64,000 nt of DNA from Cervus elaphus (taxonomy: Eukaryota > Chordata > Mammalia > Artiodactyla > Cervidae). The notes beneath the pieces were generated by a model. That model was not told the DNA's origin and did no database searches. It worked only from the letters and a program-made list of their open reading frames with translations. The stretch spans positions 14,320,501 to 14,384,500 of the forward strand of contig NC_057818.1 in NCBI RefSeq assembly GCF_910594005.1, written 5' to 3'. The stretch's first letter is position 1. Each line of letters begins with the position of its first letter. This document shows positions 47,790 to 57,525 of this stretch, piece after piece. Both the position numbers and the translations under genes were made by a program.

Positions 47790-48018
47790 TGCATGTGTGT
47801 GTGCTAAGTCACTTCAGTCATGTCCAACTCTTTGCAACCCAATGGACTGTTGCCCGTTAGGCTCCTCTGTCCATGGGATTCTCCACGCAAGAATACTGGA
47901 GTGGGTTGCTTCACCCTCGTCCAGGGGATCTTCCCAACCCAGGGATCAAACCCACATCTCTTATATCTCCTGCTTTGGCCGGTGGGTTCTTTACCACTAG
48001 TGCCAGCTGGGAAGCCCA
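47790..48018 (-). mobile_element. Bov-tA SINE
   Basis: The minus strand has 'gggcttcccagctggcacta' as head and a body ending 'gacttagcacac'. An 11-bp TSD with one mismatch, CTAATAACAAG (47779-47789) and CTAATGACAAG (48019-48029). Confidence 0.92.
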
Positions 48019-48267
48019 CTAATGACAAGCAGTCCCTGTCAGTCAAACTCCACAGCAATAAAGCTAATCCCCTCCTGCGAAAGTTGAGGGAGTTCGGGAC
48101 CAACTTCCCATAGCCAAGCAGAGGCCAACCCATCAGTGTCCCACAAGATTCCTCTCCTGGGGGAGTAGAAACCCATGCCCCTCCCTCTCCACCACCCTCC
48201 CTCCCAACCTGCCAGCTGAAGGCTTCTCAAAAAGGTGAGCAGGTGCTTTTCTCTCGCCTTCTCTCTC

Positions 48268-48372
48268 TGCTGCTGCTGCTAAGTCATGTCAGTCGTGTCC
48301 GACTCTGTGTGACCCCATAGATGGCAGCCCAACAGGCTCCTCTGTCCCTGGGGTTCTCCAGGCAAGAATACT
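48268..48372 (-). mobile_element. BOV-A2-type SINE fragment
   Basis: The plus strand reads 'tgctgctgctgctaagtcat', 'gtgtccgactctgtgtgacc' and 'ttctccaggcaagaatac', the antisense BOV-A2 monomer. Confidence 0.88.
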
Positions 48373-48759
48373 CTGTCTCTCTATCTCTGTTTAAAATGGC
48401 TGCAGGAGTCCAGCAAACACTGAGGAAGTAGGTTGACGGGGTGGCCGGGGCCCTGCCAGGCACTGAGAGCCGCACACACTGACTCGTTTCGTCACGCGGC
48501 CACCCAGTGAGTTAGGCTGCCGCGTGTGCCCAACTTACAGGTGAAGAGACCAGGGCACAGGGCCCACCCAGCCTTAGGACGTGGACAAGCCCAGACTCAA
48601 CCTGAGGCTGTGCCTGGATGCAGAACCCCACGCAGAGAGCGAGGAGTAAGCAGGGAAGAAGGTGAAGCAGACAGTGCAGAGGGTGGACAGAGTCACATTA
48701 AATTGTTACAACATCTTGGTTGTGGAGTAAAAAGTTGAAATGGTCTCCCACACTCGCTG
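48373..48759. other. Non-genic stretch, weak MIR trace
   Basis: 'cccaacttacaggtgaagaga' near 48530 is antisense-MIR-like. Confidence 0.35.
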
Positions 48760-48890
48760 TGCCTTAGAGTCTTGGAGGGAGGCTCTTAGCCTGGCACCCT
48801 CAGACCCGAGCTTGAGAGAGACTCTGCCTGAGCAGATTGGGAGGGAGCCTGAGAACCAGTATCTTAACTCCTAGGTGATTCAGCCCTGCC
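48760..48890 (+). mobile_element. MER5-like hAT DNA transposon fragment
   Basis: 'gagggagcctgagaaccagta' and 'actcctaggtgattcagccc' resemble the 3' half of MER5-type elements. Confidence 0.45.
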
Positions 48891-49138
48891 ATCAGGGGGA
48901 GGAAATACCAGATTAAATGATCTCTAAATGCATCCTCCCTTCCAGCATTCTGGCCACTCCATCACCTCTGGGGAGGCAGGCCCCTCCCTGCCTCCTCAAT
49001 GCAACACAGGCAGGCTTCTTGTATCTCATTTTTATGTTGCAGACAAGGAGGCTGAGACCCAGAGCGGCAGAGTGCCGGGGCCATGGTCATCCCCTGGCTT
49101 ACTGACAGAGCTCACTGCCCTCCTTTCCCTTCCTCCAG
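48891..49138. other. Non-genic stretch, nothing recognised
   Basis: It ends in the strong pyrimidine tract that precedes the candidate exon. Confidence 0.4.
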
Positions 49139-49348
49139 GCTCTCAGCTCCAGCCTGGACCCACTCGGCGCTGTCTCCCTCTGCCACGGAGAGCAGCCTGT
49201 GCTACAAACAGGAGAGTCAAGACAAAAAAACAGACGAGAAGGAGAGTGCCCCACGAGGGTGCCCGTGTCCTCTCGCCATCAAGCCACCATGGTCCTCGCC
49301 AGCCTGACAGCTGGGGGCGTCCTCTCAGGTGGACACCTCCCGGGGAAG
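49139..49348 (+). other. Candidate spliced exon, 210 nt (unrecognised)
   Basis: A strong acceptor (CTCCTTTCCCTTCCTCCAG) and a strong donor (GGGGAAG|GTAAGA) bracket exactly 210 nt. The frame starting at the first base is open for all 70 codons (ALSSSLDPLGAVSLCHGEQ... to SGGHLPGK), so the exon would be symmetrical, phase 0-0. Other frames are also largely open, so base composition could explain it. No known protein recognised; a non-coding exon is equally possible. Confidence 0.3.
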
Positions 49349-51834
49349 GTAAGAGCCGTGATGCCCGTGGGGGGCGGGGCTGGCGGGGACACACTGGCCC
49401 ATCCAGCAATCTGTTTCCAATTCCCTGATACAGGGGCGATTTATCCTCCTCACTGGCGGCCGCGGGCTCTGCATGCCTCAAGGATTACACGCTGAGTGAA
49501 CTCTGTCGGCAGCGAGTCAACGGGAGGCAGGACAACGCGTTCCATTGTTCCCACCCGCCTTCCCAGGGCCCTGATTGGCAAGAAAATGTCTCCGAGAGAT
49601 GGATTGAAAGAAAACATTCCCCAGGCCGAGGTCTCCCCACCAGACTGATTAGCTACCAGCACTCAGATGGCTCTTTGCAAGACTGGTGGACTGCAGTCTT
49701 TTCTGTTACCAAAAAGGCTCTCTTCTCCCTCATCGACCCCTGTTACCTGGGAAATTAACTTCAAAATGAGGGGGTCCCTGGGGACCACCCACCCCGACTT
49801 CCCAGGGCAGGCCAAACTGAAAATACTCCACCTATCACTATTTATTAGTGTAACTGTTACTAACAGTTTATTGAGCATTTACTAGCGTCAAACATCGTAC
49901 TAAGCTGCGTTAACTGTCTCAACAATAGTTATCAGACAGCATCAGGCATACAGTATTCGTCTGCATGTGATGAGGCCTGCCTCCTCCTCAGTCCTGACCA
50001 CGCAGCCTGGCCGGCTCATGGCAGCCCTGGCTCTCCCTCAGCGGGAGGCACAGTGAGGGGTCTCAGAAGGGATGCGTGCAGCCGCGGGCTTACGACCACC
50101 CAGCACGGGTCATCACAGCCATGTGTGTGTCATCGCACTGGATAAATGACATCAAGGAGAGGGCCATGCAGAATGCCTTCCCTTTATCTGAAGGGCCTGG
50201 GCCAGTCACTGACCAAAGGGGACTGGTGGAGGTTTCTAGGGGCGGAAAGGAGCTGGGAGCCGAAGGAAGAGATGGGATACAAGAGATGGACATGCAGGAG
50301 GAAGACGTGTCAGGCCTGTGCAGAGCAGAGGCAGAAGGGAGAGCCTGGAAGGCCAAAGCAAGGAGCTGGGAAGCAGACTGTTCCTGCGCCTGTTTCCTGT
50401 GTGCAGAGCTCTCCTGTGAGATCCACCGGCCCGCTTCCCCAGCCTCAGAAAATGTTGCCAGAAGTTCACTGCAGGGGAGGCAGTTGTACAAGTGAGAAAA
50501 CGCCTTTCAAGGATGGCACCTGTTTGTCATTCATTCCTCTCACTCCATCCTGGTCAGACACCACTAGTCAACCATGGGCTCTCCAGAAAGTCTCTAGCAA
50601 TTGATCAGAGTTTATGCATGAAACAAAACCCTTTGGCTATACATGCTTGGCTCAGGTGATTTTTACCTCCTCAACCCCCTCTTATGTTATTTATGGCCAT
50701 AACTTTCCACCCTTTTGACCACCAAACATGGGCCCATGGCCTCGTGTGGCAGCCTGCAGCCAAGCTCCAGCCCACTGCCCTGAGTGCAGGCTGTCTTCTC
50801 CAAATCACGCGAGAAAGCACGTACCTGGCATGGCACTTCGGAGCATGGCTGTTTGAGGGGTTGACCTTGGGTTTTGGACCAAATGCTGCCTTCCCTGGGA
50901 CCTATCTCTCCCTGTTAGAAAGGTATGCATATGACAGCAATAAAATGGAAACCAAGCCAGGACTGTGTAGAGCCTGGAGAGGCCAGCGCCAGGGCCAGTG
51001 GAGCCTTGGGCCAAACAGAACTGGCCAGGCAGATCCACTGACATGAAGTCTTGCAACTTGGACCTTCCACCATAAGAGGCCCTCTCCCTATCTGTCTTCC
51101 AAGCAGTCCCAGTGAGATGGAACATTGCTACCTAGGAAAAAAACCTCTGAACACACTCATTCCTGCCTTCTCAAAGCTTTCTGTCTCTGTTACAAAAACA
51201 CACACAAGCTTCAGCTAGGAATACGAAAATAAAAGAATAAAAGTGAGCAAAAGAGCAGAATGGTTATAAGAAGAGATGGAGGGGAGTTCAATGCATCCTG
51301 AACAGTGGCCTGGGGCCCCATGCTCAGAAGGGCCCTGTGACTGTTCAATACTCTGATGTCGCCATCTTGAAATTCTGAACAATCTTGTTTTTTCACCAGC
51401 TCATTCCTGCTGGAGACCTTGAGGAGATGGTGCAGGACCTGCCTCAGCCTAGCCCCACCCCCCACAGGTGAGGAGTCTGGGGCACTCATCCTCCACCTCT
51501 GTCCATCATAGACTGAGGACCCCCAGTATCTCTGCTCTACCCAGGTGTGGGCTGAGAGGAGCTGTCAGGGGAAGTCTGGGGTACCTGCGGAAGGTCATCA
51601 GCATGTACTGGGAAGAAGGGTGCTGAGGGCAGGAGGGCCAGGCAGTGGCAACTGCAAGCACTAAGAATCACAGACCTAGAGCATATGCAGCTAGGGAGCG
51701 GGGGTACCTACACTAACACCAGGAGAAAACTGTCCCTAGCCACAGCCTTCTAATCCTACACAGCGCTTAGTGCTAGTGCAAGCTAAGAATCCCAGAAGCT
51801 CACCGTCCACCCTTCCACAGCATCTCACAGCTCT
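49349..51834. other. Non-genic stretch with MIR trace
   Basis: 'ttattgagcatttactagcg' at 49868-49887 begins an antisense MIR-like piece (about 49840-49960). Overlapping frames at 50076-50604 are compositional. Nothing else recognised. Confidence 0.4.
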
Positions 51835-52335
51835 CTGTCTTGGATTATGACACAACCTACTTAAAACTTAGGACAAAATGCAGACTTGCCCCCGTGGCCT
51901 CCAAGGCCGACCACTCCATGGCCTGGTCCCTAACCCTCGCCTGCCCCTGTGCTGGCTTCTCCTCACACCAAGTCGCTTCTCACCTGTGGGCCCTTCTAGA
52001 AGCTTTGAACCCTGACTGCAAATGTCCAGTCCAGTCCATCTCTCCTTCGTGTTGGGACCTTTGTCATCCTTCAGGGGACAGCTCAGATGTCACCTGCACA
52101 GAGAGGCCTTCCCAGACCAGCTAGCTTCCCTGTCCATTAGTTTCTAGCATAGCACCTGTCTGTTTCCTCTAGAGCAGTCATCACAGTCAGTTGTGAAGTT
52201 TTTATTTATTTCCTCTCCAATCGACACTAACTTGAAATCCCATGAGGCAGGTACCATGTTTGTTTTGTTCACTGAAACAGTCCTAGAGCTTGGAACCGTG
52301 CCCAGAGGCTCAATATTTAGCAAATGAACAATGAT
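51835..52335 (+). mobile_element. L2 LINE 3' end
   Basis: 'cctccaaggccgaccactcc', 'gggacagctcagatgtcacct', 'cagagaggccttcccagacc', 'gaaatcccatgaggcaggtac' and 'cgtgcccagaggctcaatat' occur in the complete order of the L2 3' end and UTR. Confidence 0.87.
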
Positions 52336-52439
52336 TTTGACTTTCTGAAGCTCTCTGCCTTCAAGGGGAATATCCAGTGGTCACCAGGAAAATGGGAAAC
52401 AGTTAAAGCATAACCACTGTCACATGTGGCAGCTGGACC

Positions 52440-52945
52440 CCAAAGACAACACAGGATTGGGGGCTTGATGCCCTCCCCCAAAGACATCCACTACTAATCC
52501 CTGGGAATTGTGAGTACATCACCTCACAAGACAAAAGGGAATGAAAGTTGCAGACGGAAGTAAGTTTGCTAATCAGCTGACCTTCAAATGGGGAGGTCAT
52601 TTTGGATTCCCCTAGGTGGGTGCAGTGTAATCACAGGGACCTGAATGTGGGAGAGAAGGTGGAGGAGTCAGAAAAAGAGCTGAGATGACAGAGGCAGGGT
52701 CAGAGAAATGCAACATTGCTGACTTTGAGGCTGGAGGAAGGGGCCACAAGGCAAGGCATGTGGGCACCTCTGGAAGCTGGAAAAGGCCAAGAAACATTCT
52801 CCTCTGGGGCCTCCAAAAGGAACACAACCCTGCGACACTGACTTTAGCCCAGTGAGACCCACATCAGACTAGACTTCAGATTTCCAGAACAGTAAGAGAA
52901 TTGGTTGGTGTTCTGAGAAACCAGGGTGATGATCCTTAGTTACAG
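52440..52945 (+). mobile_element. MLT1-type LTR (ERVL-MaLR)
   Basis: 'tttgctaatcagctgacctt', 'tgcagtgtaatcacaggga', 'gctggaggaaggggccacaa', 'cctccaaaaggaacacaacc' and 'ttagcccagtgagacccac' follow the order of MLT1 LTRs. A solo LTR with no internal genes. Confidence 0.85.
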
Positions 52946-52974
52946 CAGTCACAGGACACTAACTCACTCTGGCA

Positions 52975-53130
52975 GTGCTTTCTCTACGAATACCATTTGA
53001 TTCCTGAAGCAGTCCTGTACTTGGGAACGTCAGTGTCCCCATTTTATGGACGAGGAAACTGAGGCACAGAGGGACAAAGCTGTTGCCTGGTTCCAGAGCT
53101 AATAGATGGCAGAGTGGGGCTGTGCACCAG
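52975..53130 (-). mobile_element. MIR SINE
   Basis: 'gtccccattttatggacgag', 'gaaactgaggcacagaggga' and 'agctaatagatggcagagtg' are the antisense MIR core. Confidence 0.8.
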
Positions 53131-54094
53131 GAGGTGGAGCCCAGAGTTCATGCTGGTGCCCAGCGGCTGCCTCCACAGAGTGGCTCTGGTGACTGGAGGA
53201 GACAACAGGTGTGAACACGGAGCACAGCTCTGGTGCACGAGAAACCCTTATCACCTAGGCTTGGCTGTGGTCAATAGCATGGGTCTGATTCCTGCTCAGA
53301 GGGCCAATGGCTGTCATCTGAAATGATCCTCCATGGTTTGCCATAGATCCCTCGATCACCAGGCAAGGCACTGGTATGCAGACTGGCTGATGTACTGCAC
53401 ATCAACAGCTATGCTGCAATAAGGAAGCCCTGAGCTTGGGGCTAGTGATAGAAGGCCGGGGTTAGAATTTCCGCTGGCACCAGTCAGCACACACCCTGTG
53501 TGGGGTACGGTGGAGATCACCCAGGAAGGAGGGGTATGTGGCAGTGCCATGTCTGTTCCCCTATGCCTCTCTGACCCACTGCTCTGTAAACCTGCAGAGC
53601 CCCCGAGGCTTTCTGCTCCCCCTGACCAGCTGCACAGAGCTGGTCGAATCTCCTGCTGAATATGGGGGAGTGTGGGTTTTCCTCATCCCATCCATCTGGG
53701 AGCGGCTGCTCATATGCTTCATCTAACTTGTGCTCCAGGGCAACAGGACATGTGGACACGGAGATGGATCGTCTCCTGAAACGATCCCTCTGGGAGGGCA
53801 GGCCCAGCGCTACAAAACCAGCTGTGTGCTCATCGAGGCAAAGGGCAGGCGGCCACAGAAAACAGCCCTGCCCAGTTCCCTCTGCAGCAGAGACATCCCA
53901 AAACCTCTGCTTCCTGCTGCCTCTCTCCCCCGGACCCTGGCGCCAGGTTTACACTTAACCCTGAAAAATGAGAAAGGGCACAGCTGGGAAGCCAGAGGCA
54001 GTGGAGCTCTGTAAAGGGGCCCTGAATTTTTAAAAAGTTAAAGATTAAAAGTAAATCATCAGTGACTTACAAAGAAAGCATTTCTCTCCAATCC
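53131..54094. other. Non-genic stretch, nothing recognised
   Basis: No repeat or exon assigned. Confidence 0.4.
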
Positions 54095-54570
54095 CGAGGT
54101 TCTTAACCTTAAGAGGAACTTGGGCCCCCTTGGAAGTCTTATGAAACTAACGAGCCCCTTCTTGGAATGTTCATAAACACAAAAATTTGCAGGATTACCA
54201 AGGAAACAATTATATTGAAATACTGTGATCAAACTGTTTTTAATTGTATATAGTCAATATATGGGCTTTTTTAGAAACATAGATTTCACAGAGAGTCTAA
54301 CAGCTTCTTTGACTCATAGGAGCACCGAGCTCAAATTACATTTCAAAATAGTAGCTGTGACTGTACTATGATGGGGAACATCTATGATTTCACTGGTGAT
54401 GTGGTCTCAGATTCTGTTAGTGCCACTGGGTTGTTGCCTTTGACCATAACAGAAGGAAATGCTACATTTAGGTCAGGCAAAATAAGGATGTATAATAATG
54501 TTTTTTCCTCTAGGTTTGTCAATCCCCTGAATCCTCTCCACAGATAGCTTGGTTAGGAATGAGGAACCCC
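54095..54570. mobile_element. Ancient non-autonomous DNA transposon, apparently full length
   Basis: The left end 'cgaggttcttaacctt' and the right end 'ggttaggaatgaggaacccc' are diverged inverted copies of a CAGGGGTTCTTAACC-type terminus. Internal blocks 'ggattaccaaggaaacaatt', 'atattgaaatactgtgatca' and 'gaaggaaatgctacatttag' match a common mammalian hAT-like element I cannot name. No transposase frame. Confidence 0.6.
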
Positions 54571-54809
54571 AGTGACAACCACGATGACAGTCACTCCCGG
54601 ATGCCCCTTGGTTCTCACCCAGACAGTCAGCAAAGAGAAGACACCCAGGGCAAGCCTTCAGCACCTTCAAGCCAGTACATGAAGTGTAAGACATTCTAAA
54701 TTTCATGTTGGGAAAAAAAGAACACCCTCAAACAGGGGGATAATTTTGAAAGTTTTGGTGGCTATGCTTAGATACAGAATTTAGTCATTTTTTCCCCTGA
54801 GTCTATCAC

Positions 54810-54823
54810 TTATATATATATAA

Positions 54824-54863
<40 letters not shown>
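54810..54863. repeat. (TA)n microsatellite
   Basis: TA run of about 26 units with a single AAG interruption, 68 bp left of the BovB target site. Confidence 0.95.
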
Positions 54864-54865
<2 letters not shown>

Positions 54866-55222
54866 CATAAAAGAGGACATTCACTGGGTAGAGATGACTG
54901 CAGAGAGCTTTCACATTAAATTCTGCACATAAGTACTGTTATCTGCATATCTGAGGTTACTGACATTTCTCCCAGCAATCTTGATTCCAGCTTGTGCTTC
55001 ATCCAGCCCAGCATTTCTCATGATGTATTCTGCATATAAGTTAAATAAGCAGGGTGACAATATACAGCCTTGAAGTACTCCTTTTCCTATTTGGAACCAG
55101 TCTGCTGTTCCATGTCCAGTTCTAACTGTTGCTTCCTGACCTGCGTACAGATTTCTCAAGAGGCAGGTCACAGTGGTCTGGTATTCCCATCTCTTTCAGA
55201 ATTTTCCACAGTTTATTGTGAT

Positions 55223-56092
55223 CTACACAGTCAAAGGCTTTGGCATAGTCAATAAAGCAGAAATAGATGTTTTTCTGGAATTCTCTTGGTTCACAAATTC
55301 TCTTGGAAGTTCATGGTTCACAAATTGCTGAAGCCTGGCTTGGAGAATTTTAAGCATTACTTTACTAGCGTGTGAGATGAGTGCACTTGTGCGGTAGTTT
55401 GAGCATTCTTTGGCATTGCCTTTCTTGGGGACTGGAATGAAAACTGACCTTTTCCAGTCCTGTGGCCACTGCTGAGTTTTCCAAATTTGTTGGCATATTG
55501 AGTGCAGCACTTTCACAGCGTCATCTTTTAGGATTTGAAATAGTTCAACTGGTATTCCATCACCTCCACTAGCTTTGTTCATAGTGATGCTTCCTAAGGC
55601 CCACTTGACTTCACAATCCAGGATGTCTGGCTCTAGGTGAGTGATCACACCATTGAGATTATCTGGGTCGTGAAGATCTTTTTTGTATAGTTCTTCTGTG
55701 TATTCTTGCCATCTCTTCTTAATATCTTCTGCTTCTGTTAGGTCCCTACCATTTCTGTCTTTTATTGTGCCCATCTTTGCATGAAATGTTCCCTTGGTAT
55801 CTCTAATTTTCTTGACAAGATCTCTAGTCTTTCTGATTCTATTGTTTTCCTCTATTTCTTTGCATTGATCACTGAGGAAGGCTTTCTTATCTCTCCTTGC
55901 TATTCTTTGAAACTCTGCATTCAAATGGGTATATCTTTCCTTTTCTCCTTTGCTTTTCACTTCCCTTCTTTTCACAGCTATTTGTAAGGCCTCGTCAGAC
56001 AGCCATTTTGCTTTTTTGCATTTCTTTTTCTTAGGGATGGTCTTGATTCCTGTCTCCTGTACAATGTCACGAACCTCCATCCATAGTTCATC
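55223..56092 (-). pseudogene. BovB ORF2 remnant, linker and N-terminal RT
   Basis: About 290 codons are open, from DELWMEVRDIVQETGIKT (endonuclease-RT linker) through AKWLSDEALQIAVKRREV, IRDTKGTFHAKMGTIKDR, THLEPDILDCEVKWALGS, NKASGGDGIPVELFQIL, SVFIPVPKKGNAKECSNY and ARLQQFVNHELP. After HELP about 80 nt present in the 33427-35129 copy (QAGFRKGRGTRDQIANIR) are missing and replaced by short duplications, which breaks the frame. 54911-55171 holds the next RT piece (IGKGVLQGCILSPCLFNLY ... LRYAD). Confidence 0.88.
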
Positions 56093-56151
56093 AGGCATGC
56101 AGATGACACCACCCTTATGGCAGAAAGTGAAGAAGAACTAAAGAGCCTCTG

Positions 56152-56697
56152 ATGAAAGTGAAAGAGGAGAGTGAAAAAGTTGGCCTAAAGCTCAACATTC
56201 TGAACACTAACATCATGGCATCCAGTCCCATCATTTCATGGCAAATAGATGGGGAAACAGTGGGAACAGTGGCTGACTGGAATCACTGCAGCCATGAAAT
56301 TAAAAGATGCTTACTCCTTGGAAGGAAAGTTATGACCAACCTAGACAGCATATTAAAAAGCAAAGACATTACTTTGCCAACAAAGGTCCATCTAGTCAAG
56401 GCTATGGTTTTTCCAGTGGTCATGTATGGATGTGAGAGTTGGACTATAAAGAAAGCTGAGCGCCGAAGAATTGATGCTTTTGAACTGTGGTGTTGGAGAA
56501 GACTCTTGAAAGTTCCTTGGACTGCAAAGAGATCCAACCAATCCATCCTAAAGGAGATCAGTCCTGGATGTCCATTGGAAGGACCGATGTTGAAGCTGAA
56601 ACTCCAATACTTCAGCCTCCTGATGCGAAGAGCGGACTCATTTGAAAAGACCCTGATGTTGGGAAATATTGAGGGCAGGAGGAGAAGGGGACGATAG
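56152..56697 (+). pseudogene. BovB ORF2 remnant, C-terminal part
   Basis: About 180 open codons: KVKEESEKVGLKLNI, VHLVKAMVFPVVMYGCESW, ERRRIDAFELWCWRRLLK and ending GNIEGRRRRGR with a stop (CGA to TGA) where other copies continue RQRMRWLDD. The FLGSKITAD segment is deleted (reads VADWNHCSHEIK). It is the sense half of the twin-primed insertion. Confidence 0.88.
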
Positions 56698-57014
56698 AGG
56701 ATGAGCTGGTTGGATGGTATCACCGACTCGATGGACATGGGTTTGGGGGAACTCCAGGAGCTGGTGATGGACAAGGAGGCCTGGCATGTTGCGATTCATG
56801 GGGTCACAAAGAGTTGGACACGACTGAGTGACTGAACTGAAGTACTGTTAATGTTTTCTACAATAGATGCACATTACCTTTTAAATCAAAAGCTACCAAA
56901 AAATCACTGAATTGTATGCTTTAAATGGGTGAATCATATGGTATATATATCTCAAAGCAGCTCAAATTTTTTAATTAATTCACTAGTTTTTGGACAATTA
57001 TCTTGGATACACAA

Positions 57015-57053
57015 GATTGACTTGAATAACTAGTTAATTAAAGCAAGTCAATC
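57015..57053. repeat. 10-bp inverted repeat, 19-nt spacer
   Basis: GATTGACTTG (57015-57024) and CAAGTCAATC (57044-57053) are exact reverse complements around an AT-rich spacer. Confidence 0.9.
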
Positions 57054-57264
57054 AAACAAACTTAAAAAAAGAAAAAATATAAGCCACTTGGGAAATGTAA
57101 ACATTGTTTGGATATTGATGATATTAAGTAATTATTATTAAATATTTTGGTGTGATAATAATATTATGATTGTGTTTAAGAGAAATCATCCTTACTATAC
57201 AAGTCATTTCTTTGCATTTCTTCCTACAATGTGAGTAAATCCATAGCTATCTCAACAGAAAAAT

Positions 57265-57525
57265 TTTAATTTAAAAAATGAGTGAGATCCTATCTATCAG
57301 AGATGCATACTGAAATAATTGTAGATGAAAAGATACAGCATCAGGAATTTGCTTCAAATTAATCCTGACTTGGGGAGAGTGGGTAGAAACAAAGGAATTA
57401 AGATTGGTAAACTTATAAGTGTTAACGATGGGTTATGAGCATGTAGAGCTTTGTTTTACTTTGGTACTTTGTCTGAAATTTTCCATAAAACATTTTTAAA
57501 AGGCAACCTTAAAAAAAATAATTGT
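57265..57525 (+). mobile_element. Old L1 3' end
   Basis: 'agagatgcatactgaaataat', 'aagatacagcatcaggaatt', 'tgcttcaaattaatcc' and 'tctgaaattttccataaaac' follow an old L1-type 3' UTR; A-rich tail after 57500. Confidence 0.6.

Larger units (their letters stand above)
54942..56839 (+). mobile_element. BovB LINE with 5' inversion (twin priming)
   Basis: One insertion with two oppositely oriented halves. 54942-56092 is antisense BovB from the endonuclease-RT linker up to the YAD of the RT catalytic box. 56097-56839 is sense BovB starting at the same box (ATGCAGATGACACC) and running to the 3' terminus. A single exact 11-bp TSD, AAGTACTGTTA, lies at 54931-54941 and 56840-56850, outside both halves. 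The two halves abut in element coordinates, which is the outcome expected of twin-primed reverse transcription. Confidence 0.93.

Noticed and set aside
50076..50604. Overlapping 130-150-codon frames on both strands
   Set aside because: No family similarity and no exon borders; mutually overlapping.
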